64,000 nucleotides of DNA from Bergeyella cardium (lineage in GTDB: Bacteria > Bacteroidota > Bacteroidia > Flavobacteriales > Weeksellaceae), in the NCBI RefSeq assembly GCF_003614945.1, contig NZ_QYCZ01000001.1, positions 1,258,001 to 1,322,000 on the forward strand, written 5' to 3'. The notes below the pieces were generated by a model, which was not told the origin of the DNA, made no database searches, and saw nothing but the letters and a program-made list of their open reading frames with translations. Positions 6,358 to 15,713 of this stretch are shown piece by piece (position 1 is the stretch's first letter; the number at the start of each line of letters is the position of its first letter). The translations under genes and the position numbers were made by a program.

Positions 6358-8253
6358 TTACTTCACTTCTTCAAAGTCTGCGTCTTGAACATCATCGGTA
6401 GCTCCTGTGTTAGTTTTAGCACCATCGGTTGGGTTTGCACCCTGCTGTTCTGCTTGAGCTTTGTAAAGTTCTTCAGAAGCGGCCATCCAAGCGGCATCAA
6501 GAGCTTCAGATTTAGTTTTAATAGCTTCTAAATCTTTTGCTTCAAAGGCTGTTTTCAGCTCGGCTGCTGCAGTTTCTATAGCAGCTTTCTTATCTGCTGG
6601 GATTTTATCTCCAAATTCTTTCAACTGCTTTTCTGTCTGGAATACTTGTCCATCAGCTTTATTGAGAAGGTCTGCCTCTTCTTTTCTCTTAGCATCGGCA
6701 GCAGAGTTTTCCTGAGCTTCTTTCTTCATTCTCTCTATTTCCTCATCAGACAATCCAGAAGATGCTTGAATCTTGATAGACTGCTCCTTACCTGTACCTT
6801 TATCTTTCGCAGAAACGCTTAATATACCGTTTGCATCGATATCAAATGTTACTTCAATCTGAGGAACACCTCTTGGAGCTGGTGGGATATCTGTTAATTC
6901 AAATCTTCCGATTTCTTTATTATCATTAAACATCGGTCTTTCTCCCTGCCCTACTCTGATGGTTACTGCTGGCTGGTTATCTGCTGCGGTAGAGAATACC
7001 TCAGATTTTCTTGTAGGTATCGTAGTATTTGCCTCAATAAGTTTAGTAAATACGCTACCCATTGTTTCTATACCGAGAGAAAGCGGAGTTACATCAAGGA
7101 GTAACACATCTTTCACATCTCCTGTAAGCACACCTCCCTGAATAGCAGCCCCTATGGCAACTACTTCGTCTGGGTTTACCCCTTTGGAAGGCTTCTTACC
7201 AAAGAATTTTTCTACTTCTTCTTGAATGATTGGAATACGGGTAGAGCCTCCTACAAGGATAACTTCATCTATATCAGATGTAGATAGTCCTGCATCTTGA
7301 AGTGCTTTTTTGCAAGGCTCCATAGAGCGTCTCACAAGGTCGGCAGAAAGCTGCTCAAATTTAGCTCTTGTAAGGGTTTTCACAAGGTGCTTAGGTCCAG
7401 ATGCCGTAGCAGTGATGTACGGAAGATTGATTTCGGTTTGTGAAGAAGCTGAAAGTTCAATTTTAGCTTTCTCAGCCGCTTCTTTCAATCTTTGAAGTGC
7501 AATGGCATCAGCCTTTAAATCTACACCTTCCTCTGCTTTAAACTCATCTGCAAGCCAGTTGATAATCACTTCATCAAAGTCATCGCCTCCAAGGTGAGTA
7601 TCCCCATTGGTAGAGAGCACTTCAAATACACCATCACCAAGGTCAAGGATTGAGATATCAAAGGTACCCCCACCGAGGTCATATACTGCTATTTTCTGAT
7701 CTTTATGGCTCTTATCAAGACCATAAGCCAATGCTGCTGCCGTCGGCTCATTAATGATTCTTTCTACTTTAAGACCTGCGATTTCACCAGCTTCTTTGGT
7801 TGCCTGTCTCTGTGCATCATTAAAGTAAGCAGGTACGGTAATTACAGCTCTGGTTACTTCCTGACCGAGATAATCCTCTGCGGTTTTCTTCATCTTTTGA
7901 AGTGTCATTGCAGAAATTTCCTGTGGCGTATATTCTCTATCATCAATCTTTACTTTTACGGTATCATTTGCTCCTTTCACCACTTCGTACGGCACTTTTG
8001 AAATCTCATTTGCATCGTCTGAATAGTGAGTACCCATAAATCTCTTTATAGAGTATACGGTTTTCTTAGGGTTGGTAACCGCTTGTCTTTTCGCTGGGTC
8101 TCCCACTTTTCTCTCACCGTCTTCGGTAAAGGCTACGATAGAAGGCGTTGTTCTTTTGCCCTCCGCATTTGGGATAACCACAGGGTCTTTCCCTTCCATA
8201 ACTGAAACACAAGAGTTGGTTGTTCCAAGGTCAATTCCAATAATTTTACTCAT
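6358..8253 (-). CDS. dnaK: Molecular chaperone DnaK (Hsp70)
   Basis: Full-length 631-residue Hsp70, which binds unfolded peptides in an ATP-driven cycle with DnaJ and GrpE. The nucleotide-binding domain opens [18 protein letters not shown] and contains the phosphate-2 motif [15 protein letters not shown] and the [11 protein letters not shown] motif. The linker [15 protein letters not shown] leads into the substrate domain, and the protein ends in the typical acidic tail (DADFEEVK). It stands alone here, without dnaJ or grpE. Tandem TGTCA-type repeats upstream may be its regulatory site. Confidence 0.98.
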   Translation of the reverse strand: MSKIIGIDLGTTNSCVSVMEGKDPVVIPNAEGKRTTPSIVAFTEDGERKVGDPAKRQAVTNPKKTVYSIKRFMGTHYSDDANEISKVPYEVVKGANDTVKVKIDDREYTPQEISAMTLQKMKKTAEDYLGQEVTRAVITVPAYFNDAQRQATKEAGEIAGLKVERIINEPTAAALAYGLDKSHKDQKIAVYDLGGGTFDISILDLGDGVFEVLSTNGDTHLGGDDFDEVIINWLADEFKAEEGVDLKADAIALQRLKEAAEKAKIELSASSQTEINLPYITATASGPKHLVKTLTRAKFEQLSADLVRRSMEPCKKALQDAGLSTSDIDEVILVGGSTRIPIIQEEVEKFFGKKPSKGVNPDEVVAIGAAIQGGVLTGDVKDVLLLDVTPLSLGIETMGSVFTKLIEANTTIPTRKSEVFSTAADNQPAVTIRVGQGERPMFNDNKEIGRFELTDIPPAPRGVPQIEVTFDIDANGILSVSAKDKGTGKEQSIKIQASSGLSDEEIERMKKEAQENSAADAKRKEEADLLNKADGQVFQTEKQLKEFGDKIPADKKAAIETAAAELKTAFEAKDLEAIKTKSEALDAAWMAASEELYKAQAEQQGANPTDGAKTNTGATDDVQDADFEEVK

Positions 8254-8366
8254 AATATTTTCTTATTTTTTAATTAAAATTTAAATGATTGTCGTGAGGT
8301 TTCTCCTCTAAAACGACATCGCCGTATTGGCTAATTCCATACCAGAGATTTTTCTTTTCGTTTTTA

Positions 8367-8406
8367 TGACAAAATGACATAAAATAATTTTTATTAATGA
8401 CAAATG
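8367..8406 (-). promoter_or_regulatory. Possible dnaK promoter with TGTCA repeats
   Basis: On the minus strand a -7-like TACATTTG (plus 8408-8401) overlaps the first of three TGTCA copies: one at plus 8402-8398 and a pair spaced by three bases, TGTCATTTTGTCA (plus 8379-8367). The copies lie 115-150 bp upstream of dnaK. A heat-shock operator role is conjecture. Confidence 0.4.
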
Positions 8407-8484
8407 TAATAGGAAAACCTCTGCCAGCTACCGATTAAAATGCCAAAAAGTATTCTGAAAATTTTCCACGCGTGACAATTTCAA

Positions 8485-8544
8485 TTTCATAGTGATGAAA
8501 TTGGAGTTTCGTAGTGATGAAATTAGAATTTCGTAGTGATGAAA
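8485..8544. repeat. Three tandem 22-bp palindromic repeats
   Basis: Three copies with 22-bp period start at 8485, 8507 and 8529. Each carries TTTC(A/G)TAGTGATGAAA, itself an inverted repeat (TTTCAT/ATGAAA around AGTG). They lie in the ~500-bp gene-free region between the dnaK start and the lpd terminator. Confidence 0.7.
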
Positions 8545-8696
8545 AAAAATTTCCACAGCAGGAAATCAAGAATTCCTGCTTTCATATTTTAAAATTCATA
8601 GTTATGAAAAACATAGTATTTTGCTTATTAATCCTATTAACTTTATTTAACTCTTACATTTTGAATAGCATGAGTCATCAAAATCATAAAAAAAAT

Positions 8697-8726
8697 AGAG
8701 ATGCTGACAAAATTGTCAACATCTCT
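8697..8726 (-). terminator. lpd terminator
   Basis: On the minus strand AGAGATGTTGACAA pairs with TTGTCAGCATCTCT (one G-U pair) and is followed by a run of eight T. It is 28 bp after the lpd stop. Confidence 0.8.
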
Positions 8727-8753
8727 AAACCTGTATTTTATACTCTAAAACCT

Positions 8754-10154
8754 CTATATATGTAGCGGTCTTTTAGCTGTAGCATCAAGTGCCGCTTCTT
8801 TTACGGCCTCTGCATAGGTAGGGTGCGCGTGAGACATTCTGGTGAGATCCTCTGCAGAAGCACGGAATTCCATTGCCGTAACACCCTCAGCAATAAGGTC
8901 TGCCGCCCTTGCTCCTATCATATGGAAACCGAGGATTTCATCTGTTTTAGCATCTGCCAGAATCTTTACAAAGCCGTCAGTATCTCCAGAAGCACGGCTT
9001 CTACCCAAAGCTCTCATAGGGAAATTACCCACTTTATACTCTACCCCTGCTTCTTTTAGCTGTTCTTCAGTTTTGCCTACTCCTGCAACTTCTGGCCAAG
9101 TATAAACAACCCCGGGTATAAGGTCATAGTTAATGTGAGGTTTCTGACCAGCAAGGCTTTCTACCACGAATACACCTTCTTCCTCAGCTTTGTGGGCAAG
9201 CATTGCACCTTTCACCACATCTCCTATTGCATAGATATTAGATACATTCGTCTGTAAATGGTCATTTACCTTTACTCTACCCCTCTCATCAAGCTCTACA
9301 CCTGCATTTTCCAAGCCGAGGCCATCAGTATAAGGTCTCCTCCCCACAGATACCAGGCAATAATCTCCCTCAAAACTCACCTCTCCTTTCTTATTGGTTG
9401 CAGTGATTTTTACAGAGTCTCCATTTCTCTCCACAGCAGAAACTGCAGTAGAAAGCTCAAATTTCATTCCCTGCTTCTTCAATACTTTTTGAAGTTCTTT
9501 AGACAATGAGCCATCCATACCTGGGATAATCTTATCCAAATACTCTATTACAGTAACCTCTGCTCCAAGCCTTAAATACACAGAACCAAGCTCTAAACCG
9601 ATAACTCCCCCACCAATAACAAGGAGTTTTTTAGGTACTTCCTGTAGATTTAACGCCTCTGTGGAAGTAATAATCCTCTCCTTATCAATATTGATAAACG
9701 GCAATGATGACGGCTTAGACCCCGTAGCAATGATGATATACTTAGATTCAATGGTTTCGGTAGAACCGTCATTTTTAGTAATCTTTACCTTAGTAGCAGA
9801 TTCAAAACTCCCCACCCCTTGGAAAACGGTTACCTTATTTTTATCCATAAGGTAATTAATTCCCTTGGTAGTAGTCTCTACCACTTCATTTTTACGAGCA
9901 ATCATTCTCGGCAAATCTACCTTGGGTTCATTAATTAGAATCCCCAAATTTGCAAACTCGTGTTTAGCTTTTTCAAAATGTTCTGAACTGTCTAACAAAG
10001 CCTTAGATGGAATACAACCTACATTAAGGCAAGTACCTCCCAAAGTAGGATATTTCTCTATAATAGCAGTTTTAAAACCTAATTGTGCAGCACGAATCGC
10101 TGCTACATAACCACCCGGACCTGAACCAATAATGGTAACATCAAACTGTGACAT
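8754..10154 (-). CDS. lpdA: Dihydrolipoyl dehydrogenase (E3)
   Basis: A 466-residue flavoprotein that reoxidises dihydrolipoyl groups of 2-oxoacid dehydrogenase and glycine cleavage complexes, passing electrons to NAD. FAD-binding GSGPGG is at residues 10-15 and the redox disulfide is Cys42/Cys47 in GGTCLNVGCIPSK. The NAD-binding VIGGGVIGLELGSVY and the second FAD motif IYAIGDV are present. The C-terminal catalytic HAHPTYAE provides the His-Glu pair. Length and motifs are normal. No E1/E2 genes lie beside it. Confidence 0.97.
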   Translation of the reverse strand: MSQFDVTIIGSGPGGYVAAIRAAQLGFKTAIIEKYPTLGGTCLNVGCIPSKALLDSSEHFEKAKHEFANLGILINEPKVDLPRMIARKNEVVETTTKGINYLMDKNKVTVFQGVGSFESATKVKITKNDGSTETIESKYIIIATGSKPSSLPFINIDKERIITSTEALNLQEVPKKLLVIGGGVIGLELGSVYLRLGAEVTVIEYLDKIIPGMDGSLSKELQKVLKKQGMKFELSTAVSAVERNGDSVKITATNKKGEVSFEGDYCLVSVGRRPYTDGLGLENAGVELDERGRVKVNDHLQTNVSNIYAIGDVVKGAMLAHKAEEEGVFVVESLAGQKPHINYDLIPGVVYTWPEVAGVGKTEEQLKEAGVEYKVGNFPMRALGRSRASGDTDGFVKILADAKTDEILGFHMIGARAADLIAEGVTAMEFRASAEDLTRMSHAHPTYAEAVKEAALDATAKRPLHI

Positions 10155-10247
10155 TTTATTTATACTTTAATTTTTAAATTTCAATTGGGGCTAAGGTACA
10201 ACTTTTAAACGAATCACAAGATTCTAATGCGAAAAAACTTAATAATA

Positions 10248-11327
10248 TCATAAATTACCAAGTACCTCTTCATACTTACCGAGAATTATCTCTTTGGAAA
10301 ATCGCATTCTGATGGATGCTTTAATCTTCTCTTTATCATAAATATCCTTTAGAACCTGCTTAATTCTCTCTGCAAATCTCTCATAATCTTCTATGCGATG
10401 TATCTCTCCATTTACCCCTGGCTGAATAATCTCTCGGATACCACCAGGACAGTCATTGGCAAGAGAATAAACCCCACAAGCTCCCGCTTCTAACAGTACA
10501 TTCGGAAAACCTTCATATCGTGAGGAGAGGATAAACAAATCAGCATATTTAAAATACTGATAAGGGTTTGGCTGCCTTCCGTGGAAGAATACATTAGAAA
10601 GCCCAAGATGCTCCTTAAGCTGAGAAAGCTGCTCACGCTCTCTTCCATCGCCTAAAATATGCAGTCTGATAGGCTCATCACGGAGAAAAGAAAATACTCT
10701 AAGTAAATTATCAAAACCTTTGCGAGAAGAAAGGTTCCCAATAGCTAAAACATCTTTTACATCAAATTCTTCAGAGGCTAAAGCCTGCGGTTGGGAGGAT
10801 ATACTGAGCTGTTGGTCTATAAAATCAAAATCTACAGGATTATTAATCTTTACCATCTTCTCTTGCTTCACACCAAAATTCTCTTGAAGATCAGCTTGCA
10901 TATCATCGCTCTGGCAGATAATCTTATGATAATTATTATAAAAACGATAGAACAGGCGAATCTCCTTTCGTTTCACATGTTCAGAGACTACATTAGTTTC
11001 CCTTGCTATGAATTTTACCTTAGGAAAGAGCCTAATAAAAAGGGAAAGATAAGCATTTACTTCTCCAAAGCCTGAGAATACAATATCGGGTTTTCGCTTC
11101 ATTAATTCCCTAAGAATAAATGGAATGGAGTATCGTATTCGCTGAACCCCTAGGTCTATCACTTCCACATCATCTCGTAATAATTGAAGATAACCACCTT
11201 CTTTACGAAGAAGCATTAGCTTAGGTACGTATTTATCTCTTGGAAGATGATTCGCAATAGTAGTAACAATCCTCTCTGCCCCACCTGTTTCCAAGTCAGG
11301 AAGTATAAATATAATATCTTTCTTCAT
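10248..11327 (-). CDS. Glycosyltransferase family 4-like protein
   Basis: A 359-residue GT-B glycosyltransferase. The N-terminal domain begins IIFILPDLETGGAERIVTTI, the donor/acceptor start of GT4 enzymes. The C-terminal domain has AIGNLSSRKGFDNLLRVF and the nucleotide-sugar-binding SSRYEGFPNVLLEAGACG with the EX7E-type glutamates. Start chosen at the ATG at 11327 because the longer frame overlaps the DUF2007 gene, whose stop is 7 bp upstream. Probably transfers a hexose in surface glycan or LPS synthesis; acceptor unknown. Confidence 0.87.
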   Translation of the reverse strand: MKKDIIFILPDLETGGAERIVTTIANHLPRDKYVPKLMLLRKEGGYLQLLRDDVEVIDLGVQRIRYSIPFILRELMKRKPDIVFSGFGEVNAYLSLFIRLFPKVKFIARETNVVSEHVKRKEIRLFYRFYNNYHKIICQSDDMQADLQENFGVKQEKMVKINNPVDFDFIDQQLSISSQPQALASEEFDVKDVLAIGNLSSRKGFDNLLRVFSFLRDEPIRLHILGDGREREQLSQLKEHLGLSNVFFHGRQPNPYQYFKYADLFILSSRYEGFPNVLLEAGACGVYSLANDCPGGIREIIQPGVNGEIHRIEDYERFAERIKQVLKDIYDKEKIKASIRMRFSKEIILGKYEEVLGNL

Positions 11328-11334
11328 CAATAGA

Positions 11335-11559
11335 CTATCTCGCCTCTTTAATATAAGAGTCAATAACTTCAAAAGCCTTTTTTTCATCTAAAATACTCAC
11401 CAAGACCCTTAGAGTATTTGCTGTAGGTGTTGTAGTAAAAGACAAGTACTTATCTTCAATAAAACATTCAATGCCAGCATTCTCTAATCTCGCTTTAATA
11501 AGCTGTACTTCGGCTGTACTTTCAGACTCAAAGACTGAAACTCTCGTTTTCCTTTCCAT
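11335..11559 (-). CDS. DUF2007 domain protein
   Basis: A 74-residue protein of the DUF2007 family (putative signal-transducing or prevent-host-type small proteins with a ferredoxin-like fold). VSVFESESTAEVQLIKARLE, NAGIECFIED and a central hydrophobic strand (LRVLVSILDEKKAFEVI) match the family. It was called from the ATG at 11559, beginning MERKTRVSVF; an upstream ATG at 11595 is possible. It is the first gene of a two-gene leftward unit with the glycosyltransferase. Function unknown. Confidence 0.75.
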   Translation of the reverse strand: MERKTRVSVFESESTAEVQLIKARLENAGIECFIEDKYLSFTTTPTANTLRVLVSILDEKKAFEVIDSYIKEAR

Positions 11560-11612
11560 AATAGAAGATTTTTTATAATGTGCTAAGATAAGCATTCTAA
11601 TAGAAAAAACGA

Positions 11613-11643
11613 TTTGTAATCAATTTATTTTTCCCTAAATTTG
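11613..11643 (+). promoter_or_regulatory. Bacteroidota promoter for the NlpC/P60-dapD unit
   Basis: TTTG (11613-11616), 19 bp, TAAATTTG (11636-11643): an exact match to the TTTG-N19-TAnnTTTG consensus, 19 bp upstream of the lipoprotein ATG. Confidence 0.75.
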
Positions 11644-11662
11644 AAGCCTTCAAACACTTATA

Positions 11663-12190
11663 ATGAAACAACTTATCCTCACACTAAGCATCCTGATGCT
11701 TGTAACAAGCTGTTCGACGACTAAATCAGCCCGCGCAAGCTATAAACCACGCTATCAGTCGAGCGAAACAAGAAATCTAACCTCCAAATTCAGCGGAAAG
11801 ACCGAGAAACATATCAGGAAAGTTCTGAAAGACGCAGAAAAGTACTTAGGAACGCCCTACAGATTCGGTGGCACAACATCCTCAGGGTTTGATTGCTCAG
11901 GATTTACGCTCACGGTCTTTGCCGAGAATGATTATACCCTCCCCAGACGCTCCTCTGACCAATCCGAAATAGGAAGTTCTATCTCCGTCAATCACATCAA
12001 GCCTGGCGATTTATTATTCTTTGCCACCAGCGGAGGGAGTAGAGTTTCTCATGTAGGCATTGCTCATTCCATCGATGAAAGTGGAGAAATCAGGTTTATC
12101 CACGCATCCACCTCCAAAGGTGTCATCATCTCCTCTCTCAGTGAAAAGTACTGGAATAAAGCTTTCTTACACGCCAAGAGGATATTCTAA
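11663..12190 (+). CDS. NlpC/P60 (C40) family peptidoglycan hydrolase, lipoprotein
   Basis: A 175-residue lipoprotein: the signal peptide ends in a lipobox VTSC with Cys17. The mature part is a single NlpC/P60 domain starting near residue 55 (EKYLGTPYRFGG). The catalytic Cys is Cys78 in GFDCSGF and the His is in SRVSHVGIAH. Such enzymes cleave gamma-D-glutamyl-diaminopimelate bonds in cell-wall peptides. It is followed by dapD after 52 bp, a gene for the same diaminopimelate pathway, though that link may be chance. Confidence 0.9.
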   Translation: MKQLILTLSILMLVTSCSTTKSARASYKPRYQSSETRNLTSKFSGKTEKHIRKVLKDAEKYLGTPYRFGGTTSSGFDCSGFTLTVFAENDYTLPRRSSDQSEIGSSISVNHIKPGDLLFFATSGGSRVSHVGIAHSIDESGEIRFIHASTSKGVIISSLSEKYWNKAFLHAKRIF

Positions 12191-12242
12191 AACAAAGAAA
12201 ATCAAACTAAAAAGAAAATACAATATAATAAAGTATAAATAT

Positions 12243-13055
12243 ATGACACTTCAAAAGAAGATAGAAGAAATTTGGGGAAACCGCGATCTACTGCAACAAG
12301 AAGAGAGTAAAACAGCCATCCGAGAAGTCATAGCACTCCTCGATAGAGGTGAAATACGCGTCGCAGAGCCTGCATCAGAAGGTTGGAAGGTTAATGAATG
12401 GGTTAAAAAGGCTGTAATACTCTATTTCCCTATTCAACAAATGCAAACGATAGAAGTAGGATGCTTCGAGTTCCACGACAAAATCCCTCTAAAAACTGAT
12501 TATGCTAATCAGGGCGTTAGAGTAGTCCCTCACGCTATTGCAAGACAGGGCGCATACCTTGCACCAGGCGTTATAATGATGCCATCATATGTAAATATCG
12601 GTGCTTATGTAGATTCTGGGACTATGGTAGATACTTGGGCAACTGTAGGAAGCTGCGCACAGATTGGTAAAAATGTCCATCTAAGCGGAGGTGTCGGTAT
12701 CGGTGGTGTATTAGAGCCTCTCCAAGCTGCACCAGTGATTATAGAAGATGATGTATTCATCGGCTCTCGTTGCATTGTCGTAGAAGGCGTTATAGTAGAG
12801 CGCGAAGCGGTTTTAGGAGCCAATGTAGTACTTACATCATCCACCAAGATAATTGATGTAACAAGCGAAGAACCTGTAGAACTCAAAGGAAGAGTGCCAT
12901 CACGCTCCGTAGTGATTCCAGGAAGCTATACAAAGAGTTTTCCAGCAGGAGAATATCAAGTACCTTGCGCTCTGATTATAGGAAAACGAAAAGAATCCAC
13001 CGATAAAAAAACCTCCTTAAATGATGCTCTCCGAGAAAACAGTGTATCAGTCTAA
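12243..13055 (+). CDS. dapD: Tetrahydrodipicolinate N-succinyltransferase
   Basis: A 270-residue DapD, which succinylates tetrahydrodipicolinate in the succinylase branch of lysine and diaminopimelate synthesis. The N-terminal helical domain (LQKKIEEIWGNRDLLQ) precedes left-handed beta-helix hexapeptide repeats (GVMMPSYVNIGAYVD-type) with the typical GTMVDTWATVGSCAQIG and GGVGIGGVLEPLQA. Start chosen at the ATG at 12243; the frame upstream overlaps the previous gene and is not family-like. Trimeric and cytosolic by family. Confidence 0.97.
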   Translation: MTLQKKIEEIWGNRDLLQQEESKTAIREVIALLDRGEIRVAEPASEGWKVNEWVKKAVILYFPIQQMQTIEVGCFEFHDKIPLKTDYANQGVRVVPHAIARQGAYLAPGVIMMPSYVNIGAYVDSGTMVDTWATVGSCAQIGKNVHLSGGVGIGGVLEPLQAAPVIIEDDVFIGSRCIVVEGVIVEREAVLGANVVLTSSTKIIDVTSEEPVELKGRVPSRSVVIPGSYTKSFPAGEYQVPCALIIGKRKESTDKKTSLNDALRENSVSV

Positions 13056-13064
13056 GAAAAAGAT

Positions 13065-13096
13065 ATAAGGTTTAATCTAACAAGGTTAAACCTTAT
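13065..13096 (+). terminator. dapD terminator hairpin
   Basis: ATAAGGTTTAA (13065-13075) pairs perfectly with TTAAACCTTAT (13086-13096), 9 bp after the dapD stop. The T-run is weak. Confidence 0.65.
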
Positions 13097-13117
13097 CTTA
13101 TACATTAAAAACCTCAC

Positions 13118-13285
13118 TCCAAAGACTAAAACAGAAAACTCTAAGAGCAAATAACAACATCCAAAGAGCAAAATAGAAGCACTGAAGAACAAACAATAAA
13201 ATCCATAAATCAAAAATCAAAATCCAAAGAGTGAACAATAAAATCCAACAAGCATAATAGATAATCCAAAGTCTAAAACAAAATA
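13118..13285. repeat. Degenerate 21-bp tandem repeat array A (8 units)
   Basis: Eight consecutive units of exactly 21 bp end 2 bp before the ATG of the next gene. Typical units start TCCAAAGAG and end AATAAAA; units at 13118, 13160, 13223 and 13265 are most alike. The period is two DNA helical turns with A-tracts in phase. Apart from the terminator this is all the 13056-13287 gap holds. A very similar array precedes the glycosyltransferase at 17543. Confidence 0.7.
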
Positions 13286-13287
13286 TA

Positions 13288-14457
13288 ATGAAAGAGAAAT
13301 ACTCAAAAAATATTATAATAGTCTCTATCGTATGGGTGCTACTTACGCTCGCAAGTATCATCCAGAATATCCTTATTAAGGGTCAGTTTAACAATTACCT
13401 TATCTTCAAAGGCGTATTCTGGCATACCCTATCCGAGACTGGACTATACAAAGAATATCCCTCAGAGTACTTTGATGTTAATCATTACGGCATATTCTTT
13501 TCATTGATTATCGCTCCCTTTGCTTTATTACAGGATAAAATTGGCGCATCACTCTGGATTATCACAAATTCATTCCTACTCCTTTGGGCAATAATGAATC
13601 TCCCACTCACAAAACAACAAATCTTTGGTATAATACTCATATCCACGCATGATTTGTATACTGCCGTATGTATGCAACAGTTTAACCCGAGTATTATTAG
13701 CTTGCTCATTGCTACATTTATCTTTATCGAAAAGGGGAAAAGCCATTGGGCAACCTTATTTATCGTTATCGGAACACTTACAAAGCTCTACGGAATTGTA
13801 GGATTAGCATTCTTTTTCTTTGCAAAGGATAAACTTCGCTTTATCTACTCTCTCATCATCTGGTTTATCTTACTCTTCTGCTTACCAATGCTTATCTCCT
13901 CACCAGAATTCGTCATTGAGCAATATAAAGGCTGGTTCTTAGTATTGCAAGAGAAAAACCAGCAGAATACAGATATTAGCTTTAACTTGCAGAACTTATC
14001 CCTACTCGGTTTCCTCCAGCGAACAGGTATATACAATAACAACGGGCTCGTTATCCTCTCTGGAATTATATTATTCCTCCTTCCCTATCTTAGATATAAG
14101 CAATTCAGTAGCTTAAAGTTTAGACTAATGGTCTTATCATCCATTAGCCTCTTCCTTTGTCTTTTCAGCACAGGAACGGAGAACAGCACCTATATTATCG
14201 CCTATGTAGGTATTGGCTTATGGTACACCGCCTCTCCATCAAAATATAAAATCTGGAACTTAATCCTCCTTATCCTGACAATACTAGCCTCTCTCTCTCC
14301 TACCGACCTCTTCAAACCGATTAAGGAGAACTATATCATTCACTATTCATTAAGAGCCATACCTCCTACACTCGTCTGGCTTACTCTTATATACGAAATG
14401 CTTACCCTAAACTATAAAGACGAGGAAATAAAATATAACCTAAAAACCATAGAATAA
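13288..14457 (+). CDS. GT87-like (DUF2029) polytopic membrane glycosyltransferase
   Basis: A 389-residue inner-membrane protein with about ten hydrophobic segments, the first at residues 8-27. It resembles the GT87/DUF2029 polyprenol-phosphate-sugar transferases: an early luminal region with FDVNHYGIFFSLIIAPFALL (aromatic/Asp-rich loop after helix 1) and hydrophobic helices throughout. It probably uses a polyprenyl-phosphate sugar made by the GT2 enzyme encoded next. Its stop shares a base with that gene's ATG, so the two are coupled. The function is inferred; a flippase or polymerase-like role is possible. Confidence 0.7.
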   Translation: MKEKYSKNIIIVSIVWVLLTLASIIQNILIKGQFNNYLIFKGVFWHTLSETGLYKEYPSEYFDVNHYGIFFSLIIAPFALLQDKIGASLWIITNSFLLLWAIMNLPLTKQQIFGIILISTHDLYTAVCMQQFNPSIISLLIATFIFIEKGKSHWATLFIVIGTLTKLYGIVGLAFFFFAKDKLRFIYSLIIWFILLFCLPMLISSPEFVIEQYKGWFLVLQEKNQQNTDISFNLQNLSLLGFLQRTGIYNNNGLVILSGIILFLLPYLRYKQFSSLKFRLMVLSSISLFLCLFSTGTENSTYIIAYVGIGLWYTASPSKYKIWNLILLILTILASLSPTDLFKPIKENYIIHYSLRAIPPTLVWLTLIYEMLTLNYKDEEIKYNLKTIE

Positions 14458-15395
14458 TGCAAAAGAAACATATACAAATCATTATTCCTTGCTATAATGA
14501 AAGAGATAACATCAAAGTTCTCTATCAAGCCATTAAAACTGTATTTGATGAGAGCGAGCTAAAAGAAAAATACACTCATTCATTCATTTTCGTAGATGAT
14601 GGAAGCTCCGATGGAAGTAAAACTCTCCTTCAAGAGCTTTCATCAGAGCATACCAACATCCACTTTCTCTCTTTCTCTCGCAATTTTGGGCATCAGCTGG
14701 CTGTAAAAGCAGGTCTTGACTATGCAACAGGCGACGCAGTCATCTCAATGGATGCCGATATGCAGCATCCTCCCCATCTCATCCCTACACTACTCCAAAA
14801 ATGGGAAGAAGGGAACCAAGTAGTTGCTACACTACGCTCCTACCCTGCCGAAATATCAAAAAAGAAAGATAAAACATCAAAATATTTCTATAAACTCCTT
14901 AATCTTATCTCAGATGTAGAGATAAAAGAAGGCTCAGCTGACTTCCGACTCCTCGATAAATCCGTCGTAAGTATCATAAAATCAATGAAAGAAAGCGAAC
15001 CATTCCTTCGAGGCATTGTACCTTGGGTAGGCTTTAATCAAATCTATATTCCCTACACTGCACAAGCCCGCCACTCTGGAGAAACAAAATATACATTAAA
15101 GAAAATGCTCAATCTTGCTCTCGCAGGAGCTACTGCATTCAGTGTAAAACCTCTATACTTCGCTGTATATCTCGGGTTTATTTTCTCACTACTCTCCCTA
15201 CTCTATATACCTTATGTACTTTACGCTTTTCTAAGCGGCACCGAGATTTCAGGATGGGCATCACTGATTATGACAGTCGTTTTCTTCGGTGGAATACAGC
15301 TCTCTATACTTGGAATACTCGGGATATACCTCGCAAAAGTCTTTAAACAAACCAAAATACGCCCAGAATACATTATACAAGAGCATAATCTATAG
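14457..15395 (+). CDS. GT2 glycosyltransferase, dolichol/polyprenyl-phosphate sugar synthase type
   Basis: A 312-residue GT-A enzyme of the DPM1/GtrB type that loads a sugar on polyprenyl phosphate. Motifs: IIIPCYNERDNI, VDDGSSDGSKTLL, FSRNFGHQLAVKAGLDYA, the metal-binding DADMQHPP, and the acceptor-side RHSGETKYTLKKM. Two membrane helices form the C-terminus (about residues 235-300). It overlaps the preceding gene by one base, which fits transfer of the lipid-linked sugar by that membrane protein. Confidence 0.9.
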   Translation: MQKKHIQIIIPCYNERDNIKVLYQAIKTVFDESELKEKYTHSFIFVDDGSSDGSKTLLQELSSEHTNIHFLSFSRNFGHQLAVKAGLDYATGDAVISMDADMQHPPHLIPTLLQKWEEGNQVVATLRSYPAEISKKKDKTSKYFYKLLNLISDVEIKEGSADFRLLDKSVVSIIKSMKESEPFLRGIVPWVGFNQIYIPYTAQARHSGETKYTLKKMLNLALAGATAFSVKPLYFAVYLGFIFSLLSLLYIPYVLYAFLSGTEISGWASLIMTVVFFGGIQLSILGILGIYLAKVFKQTKIRPEYIIQEHNL

Positions 15396-15713
15396 TAAAT
15401 ACCGTACTATAGTATCAAACCATACAAGCCTCGTATTCAAATAGAAAAAGAAAATATCAAACTACTAAAAAATGATATTAAACAAAACAAATTTATTATC
15501 GCTTTATACAAAACCCTTAATAAAGTAATAATAGAATCGCCCGAATTAGAATAATTATTCATTAAAAAACTCACCCCATCGAAGAGAGAAAATAAAAATA
15601 TTAAAAAAAATCTTCATCAATTATTTGGAGTATAAATAAATAATATTAATTTTACCAAAAATTTTATCACATCATAAAAATCTTATTGTTTAATATAAAA
15701 AAATTAAAAAGTT
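15396..15713. other. 318-bp AT-rich gene-free region
   Basis: Very AT-rich, with no reading frame I can defend and no clear promoter or terminator. It separates the GT87-GT2 pair from the coiled-coil protein gene. Confidence 0.5.

Noticed and set aside
6959..8284. Several plus-strand frames opposite dnaK
   Set aside because: Shadow frames of a highly expressed, strongly biased gene.
8514..8765. Plus-strand 83-residue frame after the 22-bp repeats
   Set aside because: It runs through the lpd terminator and into the end of lpd on the other strand; the sequence is low-complexity and AT-driven.
13098..13361. Minus-strand hydrophobic frame rich in Leu-Trp-Phe with a 7-residue period
   Set aside because: It is the reverse reading of the 21-bp array and overlaps the real GT87-like gene start.
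15480..15560. Short plus-strand frame starting MILNKTNLLSLYTK
   Set aside because: Only 18 codons in an AT-rich gap, with no promoter or homology.
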